Assembly (NCBI RefSeq): GCF_000959725.1 | Contig: NZ_CP009323.1 | Span: 1,736,001 to 1,800,000 of the forward strand | Direction of reading: 5' to 3' | DNA: 64,000 nucleotides | Source of the DNA: Burkholderia gladioli | GTDB lineage: Bacteria > Pseudomonadota > Gammaproteobacteria > Burkholderiales > Burkholderiaceae | Part shown: positions 8,309-17,955 of the stretch, piece by piece | Numbering within the stretch: position 1 is the stretch's first letter | Layout: each line of letters begins with the position of its first letter | Made by a program: the position numbers and the translations under genes | The notes under the pieces: generated by a model | Seen by the model: the letters and a program-made list of their open reading frames with translations, nothing else | The model's database searches: none | What the model was told of the DNA's origin: nothing

Positions 8309-10407
8309 GCACGCCCACCGGAGCGCTCGGCAAGCGCGTCGGCCGGCTGGACGTGGCCAACCTGCGCGCGCTGGCCGGCCCGATCCTGATCTGCATGATC
8401 CTCGGCATGATGATCCTGCCGCTGCCGCCGCTGCTGCTGGATCTGCTGTTCACCTTCAATATCGCGCTGTCGGTGATGGTGCTGCTGGTCAGCATGTACA
8501 CCATGAAGCCGCTCGATTTCGCGGCCTTCCCCAGCGTGCTGCTGTTCTCCACCCTGCTGCGGCTGTCGCTGAACGTGGCCTCCACGCGGGTGGTGCTGCT
8601 CGAGGGCCATACCGGCCCCGACGCGGCCGGCCAGGTGATCGAGGCCTTCGGCCACTTCCTGGTGGGCGGCAACTTCGCGGTCGGCATCGTGGTGTTCGTG
8701 ATCCTGATGATCATCAACTTCACGGTGATCACCAAGGGCGCGGGGCGGATCGCCGAGGTGTCGGCGCGCTTCACGCTCGACGCGATGCCGGGCAAGCAGA
8801 TGGCGATCGACGCCGACCTCAACGCCGGCCTGATCAACGAGGAGCAGGCCCGCAAGCGGCGCGTGGCGGTGGCCCAGGAAGCCGAGTTCTACGGCTCGAT
8901 GGACGGCGCCTCGAAGTTCGTGCGCGGCGACGCGATCGCCGGCCTGATCATCATGGCGATCAACGTGATCGGCGGGCTGATCGTCGGCATCGTCCAGCAC
9001 GACATGAGCTTCGCCGCGGCCGGCAAGAACTACACGCTGTTGACCATCGGCGACGGCCTGGTCGCGCAGATCCCCTCGCTGGTGATCTCGACGGCGGCCG
9101 GCGTGATCGTCTCGCGGGTGGCCACCGACGAGGACATCGGCACCCAGATCACCGGGCAGTTGTTCACCAACCCGCGCGTGCTGACCATCACCGGCACCAT
9201 CATCGTGATGATGGGCCTGATCCCCAACATGCCCCACTTCGCGTTCCTGCTGCTCGGCGGCGGCTCGATCTGGATGGCGCGCGTGATGCGCCGCCGCGAG
9301 GCGGCCCGGCACGCGGCCGGCGACCTCACCGAGATCGCCCCGCCCGCGGCGCTGCCGGCCGACAGCCACGAGGCGACCTGGGAGGACGTCACGCTGATCG
9401 ACACGCTGGGCCTGGAGGTCGGCTACCGGCTGATCCCGCTGGTCGACAACAGCGGCGACGGTGAGCTGCTCAAGCGCATCAAGGGCATCCGCAAGAAGTT
9501 CGCGCAGGAAATCGGCTTCCTGCCGCCGGTGATCCATATCCGCGACAACCTCGAGCTGCGCCCCAACGGCTACCGGATCGCCCTGAAGGGCGTCGAGGTC
9601 GGCACCGGCGAGGCCTTCCCGGGCCAGTGGCTGGCGATCAACCCCGGCCAGGTGACGGCCGCGCTGCCCGGCGCGCAGACGCGCGACCCGGCCTTCGGCC
9701 TGCCGGCGGTGTGGATCGACGTGTCGCAGCGCGAGACGGCGCAGGTTTACGGCTACACGGTGGTGGACGCCAGCACCGTGGTGGCCACCCACCTCAACCA
9801 CCTGGTGGTGCAGCACGCCGCCGAGCTGCTCGGCCGCCAGGAAGTGCAGGCGCTGCTGGAGCGCACCGGACGCGACGCGCCCTCGCTGGTCGAGGACCTG
9901 GTGCCCAAGACGGTCTCGCTGACCACCCTGCAGCGCGTGCTGCAGAACCTGCTCGAGGAAGGCGTGCCGATCCGCGACATGCGCACCATCATCGAGGCGG
10001 TGTCCGAGCAGGCCGGCCGCATCACCGATCCCTACGACTTGACCGCCGCGGTGCGCCTGGCGCTGGGCCGCGCGATCACCCAGCAGTGGTACCCGGGCTC
10101 GGGCGAGATGCAGGTGATGGGGCTCGACGCGAATCTTGAGCGGGTGCTGTCGCAGGCGCTCGCCACCGGCGCGAATCCCGGCCTCGAGCCGGGGCTCGCG
10201 CAGACGCTGCTGATGGGCACGCAGGACGCGATGCTCCGGCAGCAGAACATGGGCCTGCCGCCGGTGCTGCTGGTGCAGCACGCGCTGCGGGCGATGCTCG
10301 CGCGCTTCCTGCGCCGCAGCCTGCCGCAACTGAAAGTGCTGTCCTACGCCGAAGTGCCGGAAACACGCACGATCAAAGTCACGAACGTCATCGGGGGTAA
10401 CGCTTGA
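8305..10407 (+). CDS. flhA: FlhA flagellar type III export gate protein
   Basis: A 700-residue protein of the export gate. The N-terminal half (to about residue 335) has eight hydrophobic segments with the conserved FHIPEP-type stretch around FAAFPSVLLFSTLLRLSLNVASTR and the sequence DAMPGKQMAIDADLNAGLI. The C-terminal cytoplasmic half docks chaperone-substrate complexes. Length is normal for the family. It overlaps flhB by 4 bases (ATGA) and ends overlapping the flhF start (TTGA), so the run is translationally coupled. Confidence 0.97.
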   Translation: MSTPTGALGKRVGRLDVANLRALAGPILICMILGMMILPLPPLLLDLLFTFNIALSVMVLLVSMYTMKPLDFAAFPSVLLFSTLLRLSLNVASTRVVLLEGHTGPDAAGQVIEAFGHFLVGGNFAVGIVVFVILMIINFTVITKGAGRIAEVSARFTLDAMPGKQMAIDADLNAGLINEEQARKRRVAVAQEAEFYGSMDGASKFVRGDAIAGLIIMAINVIGGLIVGIVQHDMSFAAAGKNYTLLTIGDGLVAQIPSLVISTAAGVIVSRVATDEDIGTQITGQLFTNPRVLTITGTIIVMMGLIPNMPHFAFLLLGGGSIWMARVMRRREAARHAAGDLTEIAPPAALPADSHEATWEDVTLIDTLGLEVGYRLIPLVDNSGDGELLKRIKGIRKKFAQEIGFLPPVIHIRDNLELRPNGYRIALKGVEVGTGEAFPGQWLAINPGQVTAALPGAQTRDPAFGLPAVWIDVSQRETAQVYGYTVVDASTVVATHLNHLVVQHAAELLGRQEVQALLERTGRDAPSLVEDLVPKTVSLTTLQRVLQNLLEEGVPIRDMRTIIEAVSEQAGRITDPYDLTAAVRLALGRAITQQWYPGSGEMQVMGLDANLERVLSQALATGANPGLEPGLAQTLLMGTQDAMLRQQNMGLPPVLLVQHALRAMLARFLRRSLPQLKVLSYAEVPETRTIKVTNVIGGNA

Positions 10408-12176
10408 ACATCCGCAAATTCACCGGCCCGACCAGCCGCGACGCGCTGCGTCTGGTGCGCGAGGCGCTTGGCGGCGATGCCGTGGTGCTGTCGAACCGCA
10501 CGATCGAGGACGGCTCGGTCGAGATCGTCGCGCTGGCCGACGCCGAGCTGGCCGCGCTCGCGCCGAAGGTGCCTGCCGCCGCGTCGCTGGCCGCGCAGGC
10601 ACGCGCGCTGCCGCCCGCGACCCGCCCCGCGCCGGCCGAAGCCGCGCCGCGCCTGGCGGTGCCGCCCAATCCCTATGCTTCCGGCGACGTGTTTTCCTCG
10701 GTGTTCGGCGCCAGCGCCGAGGCCGACGAGAATGCGAGGGACGCGCATGACGAAGCGCTCGAGGCGGGCGCCGCGCCGGCCGCCGAGGCCGTGCCGCCGA
10801 CCTCGACGCCCGCGCCCTGGCTGGTCGAGCATGCCCGGCGCCTGACGCGCCGCCACGACGAGATCGTCGCGCCGGCCGCGCGCGCCGAGGCCGCCGTCGA
10901 TCCGCGCGAGGCCCGCGACAGCCGTGAAGCGGCCGCCGCGCGCGACGAAGGCGTGACGCCCGAATGGGCGCGCGACATCGTGCGCAGCGTCGCCGCGCGC
11001 CTGCCGGCCGAAGCCGGCGGCAGCGCCGAGGCGAGCGCCGCGCGCCCGGTTCACGGCGCCCGCGCCGCGCAGGTCCGCGCGGCGGAGCCGGTTGCTCCGG
11101 CCGCCGCCAAGCCGGCCGCGCGCGCCGCGAATCTCTCGAATCCCGCCAGCGCCACGATCGCCGACGAGATCAACGCGCGCATCGAGCGCATCGTCAACGA
11201 GACCGTGATGAACGAGCTCAGCGCGATGCGCGGCATGATGGAGGAGCAGTTCGCCGGCCTGGTATGGGGCGATCGCCAGCGCCGCAGCCCGCTGCACGGC
11301 GCGCTGACCAAGCGCCTGTTCTCGGCCGGCTTCTCGGCCCAGCTGGTGCGCACCGTGGTCGACAACCTGCCGGCCGAGCTGGCCGAGGGCAGCTTCGACG
11401 GCGCCTGCGACTGGGCCGAATCGGTGCTGGCCGGCAACCTGCCGGTGCTCGACAGCGAGGATGCGCTGATGGAGCGCGGCGGCGTGTTTGCGCTGATGGG
11501 CCCCACCGGCGTCGGCAAGACCACCACCACCGCCAAGCTCGCGGCGCGCTGCGTGATGCGCTTCGGCGCCAGCAAGGTGGCGCTGCTGACCACCGACAGC
11601 TACCGGATCGGCGGCCACGAGCAGCTGCGCATCTTCGGCCGCATCCTCGGCGTGCCGGTGCACGCGGTGAAGGACGGCGGCGACCTGCAGCTCGCGCTCT
11701 CCGAGCTGCGCAACAAGCACATCGTGCTGATCGACACGATCGGCATGAGCCAGCGCGACCGCACCGTGTCCGACCAGATCGCCATGCTGCAGGGCGCCGA
11801 CACGCCGGTGCAGCGCCTGCTGCTGCTCAACGCCACCAGCCACGGCGACACCCTCAACGAGGTGGTGCAGGCCTATCGCGGCGCGGGCCAGCCCGACCTG
11901 GCCGGCTGCATCCTGACCAAGCTCGACGAGGCCACCAACCTCGGCGGCGTGCTCGACACGGTGATCCGCTACCAACTGCCGGTGCACTACGTGTCGACCG
12001 GGCAGAAGGTGCCGGAGAACCTCTACGTGGCGACCCGCAAGTTCCTGCTCAAGAGCGCCTTCTGCGTGCCGCGCGACGGCTCGCCCTTCGTGCCGCACGA
12101 CGACGAACTGCCCGGCATGCTGTCGGCCCTTGCCGGCCGCCCGGGCGCCGGACATCACGAGGTCTACTTTGGATAA
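10404..12176 (+). CDS. flhF: FlhF flagellar placement GTPase (SRP family)
   Basis: A 590-residue protein that directs the site of flagellar assembly at the cell pole. An N-terminal basic domain is followed by a long Ala-rich, low-complexity linker (about 50-250), then the N and G domains. The P-loop GPTGVGKTTTTAK carries K372, followed by LLTTDSYRIGGHEQL and DTIGMSQRD, as in SRP GTPases. Translation starts at a TTG overlapping the flhA stop. The linker is long compared with E. coli-type relatives. Its stop overlaps flhG. Confidence 0.95.
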   Translation: MNIRKFTGPTSRDALRLVREALGGDAVVLSNRTIEDGSVEIVALADAELAALAPKVPAAASLAAQARALPPATRPAPAEAAPRLAVPPNPYASGDVFSSVFGASAEADENARDAHDEALEAGAAPAAEAVPPTSTPAPWLVEHARRLTRRHDEIVAPAARAEAAVDPREARDSREAAAARDEGVTPEWARDIVRSVAARLPAEAGGSAEASAARPVHGARAAQVRAAEPVAPAAAKPAARAANLSNPASATIADEINARIERIVNETVMNELSAMRGMMEEQFAGLVWGDRQRRSPLHGALTKRLFSAGFSAQLVRTVVDNLPAELAEGSFDGACDWAESVLAGNLPVLDSEDALMERGGVFALMGPTGVGKTTTTAKLAARCVMRFGASKVALLTTDSYRIGGHEQLRIFGRILGVPVHAVKDGGDLQLALSELRNKHIVLIDTIGMSQRDRTVSDQIAMLQGADTPVQRLLLLNATSHGDTLNEVVQAYRGAGQPDLAGCILTKLDEATNLGGVLDTVIRYQLPVHYVSTGQKVPENLYVATRKFLLKSAFCVPRDGSPFVPHDDELPGMLSALAGRPGAGHHEVYFG

Positions 12177-12981
12177 GCACACCACCGATCAAGCCGAAGG
12201 GCTGCGGCGCCTGCTGGCCGGCCGCGCGACCCGCATCGTCGCGGTGACGGGCGGCCCGGCCGGGGTCGGCTGCACCACCACGGTGGTCAACCTGGCGGCG
12301 GCGCTGGCCGCGCTGGGCAAGGACGTGCTGGTGGTCGACGAGCGCTCCGACGTGGATTCGGCCGCCGCCACGCTGGCCGGCTCCTGGGTGCGCACCGGCA
12401 GCACGGTGCGCCACGCGGCCGGCTTCTCGATCTGCGTGGCCGCCGAGCTGGCGCGCGACGGCTATGACGATGCCCGCCTCGCCGCCTACCTGGACGGCGC
12501 GGCCGACATCGTGCTGGTCGATGCGCAGCGCGACGCCGAGGGCGCGTTCTCCGCGCTCGCGCGCGCCGCCAACGACGTGCTGGTGGTGACCCGCGTGGCG
12601 GGCCCGGCCATCACCGAGGCCTATGCCTGCATGAAGCGGTTGCACTACGCGCATGCGCTCGCGCAGTTCCGGGTGCTGGTCAACCACGTGCAGAGCGCGG
12701 CCGACGCGCGCGCGGCCTACGAGAACCTGGCCGGGGTGGCGAGCCGCTATCTCGCGGTGGCGCTCGACGAGGGCGGCTACGTGAGCGCCGATCCGCTGGT
12801 GGCGCGCGCCCGCGAGCTGGTGCACACGGTGGTCGACGCCTTCCCCTCGGCGGCCGCCGCGCGCGACTACCGGCAGATCGCGCAGGACCTGCTGTACTGG
12901 CCGATGCGCCCGGCGCGCGCGGCCGCTCGGGCCTATGCCGGACATCCGGCGATCGAACGGGGCGCGGCGCACGCCGCCTGA
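12169..12981 (+). CDS. flhG: FlhG/FleN-like MinD-family protein, P-loop lysines absent
   Basis: A 270-residue ParA/MinD-type protein that in other bacteria limits flagellar number by acting on FlhF and on flagellar transcription. The strand-loop-helix TGGPAGVGCTTTVVNLA and LVVDE are clear, but the P-loop lysine is replaced by C35, and the MinD signature lysine position is P30. ATP hydrolysis by the usual mechanism is therefore doubtful. TTG 12169 is favoured: GAGGT at 12159-12163 lies 5 bases before it, and it overlaps the flhF stop. fliA follows after 25 bases. The regulatory role is inferred from position. Confidence 0.88.
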   Translation: MDKHTTDQAEGLRRLLAGRATRIVAVTGGPAGVGCTTTVVNLAAALAALGKDVLVVDERSDVDSAAATLAGSWVRTGSTVRHAAGFSICVAAELARDGYDDARLAAYLDGAADIVLVDAQRDAEGAFSALARAANDVLVVTRVAGPAITEAYACMKRLHYAHALAQFRVLVNHVQSAADARAAYENLAGVASRYLAVALDEGGYVSADPLVARARELVHTVVDAFPSAAAARDYRQIAQDLLYWPMRPARAAARAYAGHPAIERGAAHAA

Positions 12982-13006
12982 CCCACGGGCACTCTGGAGG
13001 GAGCCG

Positions 13007-13771
13007 ATGTACAACGCTCAAGGAAAACTGTCCACGTCCGCGACGATGGCCGAAGCGGGGATGGGGCAAGCCGAGGTGCTCGCCAAGTACGCGCCGCTGG
13101 TGCGTCGCCTCGGGCTGCAGCTGGTGGCGAAGATGCCGGCCAGCGTCGACCTCGACGACCTGATCCAGGCCGGCATGATCGGCCTGCTCGATGCCGCGAG
13201 CCGCTACAAGGAAGACCAGGGCGCGCAGTTCGAGACCTATGCCACGCAGCGCATCCGCGGCGCGATGCTCGACGAGCTGCGCAGCAACGACTGGCTGCCG
13301 CGCAGCCTGCGCAAGACCTCGCGCGAGGTGGAGCAGGCCGTGCATCGCGTCGAGCAGCAGCTCGGCCGTTCAGCCAACGAGAGCGAGATCGCCTCGCACC
13401 TGGACATGCCGCTGCCCGATTACCAGGCGATGCTGCAGGACCTGCACGGCAGCCAGCTGATCTACTACGAGGATTTCGATCGTTCCGCCGACGACGAGCC
13501 CTTCCTCGACCGTTATCGCGTCGATCATTCCGACCCGCTTTCCGCGCTGCTCGACGACCACCTGCGCGCCGCGCTGGTGGAGGCCATCGAGCGGCTGCCC
13601 GAGCGCGAGAAGCTGCTGATGTCGCTCTATTACGAGCGGGGCCTGAACCTGCGCGAGATCGGCGCGGTGCTGGAGGTCAGCGAATCGCGCGTGTGCCAGC
13701 TGCACAGCCAGGCGGTGGCGCGGCTGCGCGCGCGCCTGCGCGAGCAGGCCTGGGTCGGCGCCGAGCACTGA
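13007..13771 (+). CDS. fliA: FliA flagellar sigma factor (sigma-28)
   Basis: A 254-residue RNA polymerase sigma factor for late flagellar and chemotaxis genes. Region 2 is seen in YAPLVRRLGLQLVAKMPASVDLDDLIQAGMIGLLDA, region 3 in the central part, and region 4 in LPEREKLLMSLYYERGLNLREIGAVLEVSESRVCQLHSQA. Start 13007 follows GGAGG (12996-13000) by 6 bases. It ends the flhBAFG-fliA run. The cheRDBYZ genes upstream are likely targets of this factor, as in other flagellated proteobacteria. Confidence 0.97.
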   Translation: MYNAQGKLSTSATMAEAGMGQAEVLAKYAPLVRRLGLQLVAKMPASVDLDDLIQAGMIGLLDAASRYKEDQGAQFETYATQRIRGAMLDELRSNDWLPRSLRKTSREVEQAVHRVEQQLGRSANESEIASHLDMPLPDYQAMLQDLHGSQLIYYEDFDRSADDEPFLDRYRVDHSDPLSALLDDHLRAALVEAIERLPEREKLLMSLYYERGLNLREIGAVLEVSESRVCQLHSQAVARLRARLREQAWVGAEH

Positions 13772-13900
13772 GGACGGCCGCCGCGCGCGCGCGCGCGGCG
13801 CGTCCTGTCCCCGTCCCGGCATTTCGGGACCGATCGAGGCGATTTCAAATAGATACGCATTTCCGTGGCGCGCGTGCGGGAATTCTTCGCGGCACTTTGC

Positions 13901-13906
13901 TACAAT
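13901..13906 (+). promoter_or_regulatory. Probable -10 element of the ahcY operon
   Basis: TACAAT at 13901-13906 is a near-consensus sigma-70 -10 hexamer, about 18 bases before the riboswitch begins. I cannot find a good -35 hexamer at the right distance, so the promoter may need an activator or tolerate a weak -35. Confidence 0.55.
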
Positions 13907-13920
13907 CGCCGTTCGTTTCC

Positions 13921-14050
13921 AAGGAGCGTTGCGACAGGCATCGGCCTGCCAGGCTTGGAAATCTTCACCGCGCGGCATTCGCCCCGCCGGCGCCGGGTCT
14001 GCCGACTCGCCGCGCCGCCCGGGCCGCCGCACTCTGAACGGCGCTCACGT
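13921..14050 (+). ncRNA. S-adenosylhomocysteine (SAH) riboswitch
   Basis: The leader shows the hallmark elements of SAH riboswitches: AGGAGCGTTGCGACAGG at 13922-13938, then GCCAGGCTTGGAA at 13948-13960, and the closing strand GAACGGCGCTCAC at 14035-14047. The arms GAGCG (13924-13928) and CGCTC (14042-14046) close helix P1. This class is known to switch on ahcY genes when SAH accumulates, and here it sits 32 bases before ahcY. The closing strand is close to the ribosome binding site AGGAGG at 14071-14076, so control of translation or termination are both possible. Confidence 0.92.
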
Positions 14051-14081
14051 CACCAATCTTTGACCAAGAAAGGAGGGCGTG

Positions 14082-15500
<1,419 letters not shown>

Positions 15501-15603
15501 TCCCGCGCCCGGCCTCGCGCCGGGCACGGGCGTAGCGCGCCGCGCCCCCTGGCGGTTTCGGGGCCGGCGCGCCGCGCATCGCGCCGGCCGCATGCGCGGC
15601 CCG

Positions 15604-15634
15604 ACCGGGTCGCGTCGAGCGGCCCGGTTTTTTT
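15604..15634 (+). terminator. Terminator between ahcY and the membrane protein gene
   Basis: ACCGGG (15604-15609) pairs with CCCGGT (15623-15628), with CGC/GCG inside, followed by seven T residues. It lies 104 bases after the ahcY stop and 19 bases before the next start, so it would reduce rather than abolish expression of the downstream genes unless they have their own promoter. Confidence 0.75.
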
Positions 15635-15652
15635 GCATTAGGAGCCCTTCAC

Positions 15653-16006
15653 ATGACCGTCATCCTGACCTGGATCATCAATGCCCTCGCGCTGCTGATC
15701 ATCACCTACCTGGTGCCCTCGATCCACATCAAGAGCTTCGGGACGGCGCTCATCATCGCGGTGGTGCTCGGCCTGATCAACACCGTCATCCGGCCGGTGC
15801 TGATCCTGCTGACCCTGCCGGTGACGATCGTCACGCTCGGCCTTTTCATCCTGGTGGTCAACGCGCTCTGCTTCTGGTTCGCGTCCTCGCTGCTCAAGGG
15901 CTTCGAGGTATCGGGATTCTGGTCGGCGTTCTTCGGGTCGATCCTGTACAGCATCGTGTCGTGGCTCCTGTCCGCCCTGATCTTCGGCCAGCGCAACCTG
16001 GGCTGA
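15653..16006 (+). CDS. Phage holin family 4-type membrane protein (PF04020-like)
   Basis: A 117-residue hydrophobic protein with four predicted membrane segments: VILTWIINALALLIITYLV, ALIIAVVLGLINTVI, ILLTLPVTIVTLGLFILVVNALCFW and ALFIG-type helix near the C-terminus. The LGLINTVIRPVLILLTLP pattern matches the small membrane family labelled phage holin 4, which in chromosomes is not known to act as a holin. The gene lies 19 bases before metF and after ahcY, an arrangement I believe is common in beta-proteobacteria. A link to the methyl cycle is suggested only by position. Confidence 0.8.
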   Translation: MTVILTWIINALALLIITYLVPSIHIKSFGTALIIAVVLGLINTVIRPVLILLTLPVTIVTLGLFILVVNALCFWFASSLLKGFEVSGFWSAFFGSILYSIVSWLLSALIFGQRNLG

Positions 16007-16025
16007 CGGGGATCCCTCCCGAATC

Positions 16026-16862
16026 ATGAAACCGATCGAACTCTCCCTGGAATTCTTCCCGCCGAAGACGGCGGAGGGCGCCGACAAGCTGCGTGCCACG
16101 CGCGCGCAACTGTTGCCGCTCAAGCCGAAGTTCGTCTCCGTGACCTTCGGCGCCGGCGGCTCGACGCAGCAAGGCACGCTCGACACCGTGCTCGACATGC
16201 AGAAGGACGGCCTGTCAGCCGCCCCGCACCTGTCGTGCATCGGCTCGTCGAAGGACAACCTGCGCGCGATCCTGGACCAGTACCGCTCGCACGGCATCCG
16301 CCAGATCGTGGCGCTGCGCGGCGACCTGCCCTCGGGCATGGGCGAGGTCGGCGAGCTGCGTTACGCCTGCGACCTGGTGCGTTTCATCCGCGCCGAGCAT
16401 GGCGACTGGTTCCACCTGGAAGTGGCCGCCTACCCGGAATACCATCCGCAGTCGCGTTCGCCGAAGCAGGACCTCCAGCACTTCGCCGACAAGGTGAAGG
16501 CCGGCGCGAACTCGGCGATCACGCAGTACTTCTTCAACGCGGACGCGTATTTCCGTTTCGTCGACGATGCCGCGCGGCTCGGCGTCGAGGTGCCGATCGT
16601 GCCCGGCATCATGCCGATCACGAACTACTCGCAGCTGATGCGCTTCTCCGAGATGTGCGGGGCCGAAGTGCCGCGCTGGATCGCGCGCCGGCTGGAGAGC
16701 TTCGGCGACGATCGCGAATCGATCCGCGCCTTCGGCGCCGACGTGATCACCGCGATGTGCGACCGGCTGATCAAGCAGGGCGTGCCGGGGCTGCATTTCT
16801 ACACGCTCAACCTGGCCACGCCCACGCGCGTGGTCTGCGAACGGCTCGGGCTGTCGAGCTGA
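16026..16862 (+). CDS. metF: 5,10-Methylenetetrahydrofolate reductase
   Basis: A 278-residue flavoprotein of the TIM-barrel MetF family that makes 5-methyltetrahydrofolate, the methyl donor for homocysteine methylation to methionine. Seen motifs are LSLEFFPPKTAEGADKL at the N-terminus with the catalytic Glu, VTFGAGGSTQQGT, VALRGDLPSGMG and VPGIMPITNYSQL. It lies 19 bases after the membrane protein gene. With AhcY it completes the step from SAH through homocysteine to methionine, which explains its place behind the riboswitch. Confidence 0.97.
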   Translation: MKPIELSLEFFPPKTAEGADKLRATRAQLLPLKPKFVSVTFGAGGSTQQGTLDTVLDMQKDGLSAAPHLSCIGSSKDNLRAILDQYRSHGIRQIVALRGDLPSGMGEVGELRYACDLVRFIRAEHGDWFHLEVAAYPEYHPQSRSPKQDLQHFADKVKAGANSAITQYFFNADAYFRFVDDAARLGVEVPIVPGIMPITNYSQLMRFSEMCGAEVPRWIARRLESFGDDRESIRAFGADVITAMCDRLIKQGVPGLHFYTLNLATPTRVVCERLGLSS

Positions 16863-16905
16863 ACGCGGGCGGCGGGCGGCTCCTTGCCCGGGCTGCCGGC
16901 AAACG

Positions 16906-16938
16906 AAAAACGGACCGTTTCCGGTCCGTTTTTTTTTC
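16906..16938. terminator. Bidirectional terminator between metF and the dienelactone hydrolase gene
   Basis: AACGGACC (16909-16916) pairs with GGTCCGTT (16923-16930). T-rich sequence follows on the plus strand and A residues precede it, so it can stop both converging transcripts. Confidence 0.85.
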
Positions 16939-16981
16939 GTCCGCGCCCCGTCGAAGCATGACGGGAGGCAGGGCTGCCCGC

Positions 16982-17674
16982 TTACAGGTTCTCGGCGAGG
17001 AACTGCAGGGTGCGGCCGTGCGCGAGCGCGGCGGCGCGCTGGTCGTAGGAGGCGCGCACGTTGCAGTTGAAGCCGTGGTCGGCCTCGGGATAGAGATGCA
17101 CGGCGGCGTTCGGGCGGCCCGCGAAGGCGGCCTTCACCTGCTCGACGTGCTCGGGCGTGATGCCGTGATCGAGCCCGGCATAGTGGAACAGGATCGGCTG
17201 GGTGATGTGGTTGGCCACGTCCAGGTGGTTCTGGATGCCGCCGCCGTAATAGGCCACCGCCACGTCGAACGCGCCGGAGGCGGCCGCCAGGTAGGCGAGC
17301 CGGCCGCCGAAGCAGTAGCCGATCCCGGCCACCTTGCCCTCGACCTCGGGACGCGCGCGCAGCGCGGCCGCCGCCGCGGCGATGTCGGCCGCGGCCTGGT
17401 GCACGTCGGTCTTCTGCAGCAGCTCGATGCCCTTGTCGCGGTCGGCGCCTTCATAACCGAGCTCGACACGCGGCTGGGTGCGCCAGAACACGTCCGGCGC
17501 GAGCGCCACGTAGCCGTCGGCCGCGTACTGGTCGGCGACCGAGCGGATATGGCCGTTCACGCCGAAGATCTCCTGAATGATGACCACGGCCGGGCCCTTG
17601 CCGCCCTTGGGCAGTGCGAGGTAGCCGCCAAATGATTCCTGGCCGGCGGGGATGTCGATCCATTGCGAACTCAT
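16982..17674 (-). CDS. Dienelactone hydrolase family protein
   Basis: A 230-residue cytoplasmic alpha/beta hydrolase. The nucleophile elbow GYCFGG has C121 instead of Ser, and D169 (GLDHG) and H200 (EADHGF) complete the Cys-Asp-His triad of carboxymethylenebutenolidases; E36 in QEIFG is the activating glutamate. Such enzymes hydrolyse dienelactone in chlorocatechol breakdown, but many chromosomal copies have other ester substrates. No chlorocatechol genes are nearby, so the substrate is open. Confidence 0.9.
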   Translation of the reverse strand: MSSQWIDIPAGQESFGGYLALPKGGKGPAVVIIQEIFGVNGHIRSVADQYAADGYVALAPDVFWRTQPRVELGYEGADRDKGIELLQKTDVHQAAADIAAAAAALRARPEVEGKVAGIGYCFGGRLAYLAAASGAFDVAVAYYGGGIQNHLDVANHITQPILFHYAGLDHGITPEHVEQVKAAFAGRPNAAVHLYPEADHGFNCNVRASYDQRAAALAHGRTLQFLAENL

Positions 17675-17832
17675 GCTGTTCTCCAGATGGCGGGCGCGCG
17701 CGACGATGGCGCGGCCACGGTGAAAAGGGCGGCGTCAGTGTGCCATCGTTCGCGCTTCGCTGCAGTGCGTCAGGCGCTTGTAGGTTTGGGCGCGATGCGG
17801 CCGCGCCGCGCGGGCATCCTGCTCTCACTTTT

Positions 17833-17867
17833 CCGGATAGCAGCGATCACGAGGTTTCATTATCCGG
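17833..17867. promoter_or_regulatory. Inverted repeat before the nitronate monooxygenase gene
   Basis: CCGGATA at 17833-17839 and TATCCGG at 17861-17867 form a perfect 7-bp inverted repeat with a 21-bp spacer, about 90 bases before the start of the nitronate monooxygenase gene in the divergent gap 17675-17955. It may be an operator; no regulator gene is adjacent. Confidence 0.3.
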
Positions 17868-17955
17868 CGCGTTCCGGCTTCGCTAGAGTCGAAGTCGAAC
17901 CCATCGACCTCGCGCGCCTCGCGTGCCCCGGCCGCGCCTTCCCCGGAGCCCTGCC

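Noticed and set aside
15653..16006. A prophage lysis gene because of the holin family name
   Set aside because: No other phage gene is nearby and the family is common in chromosomes.
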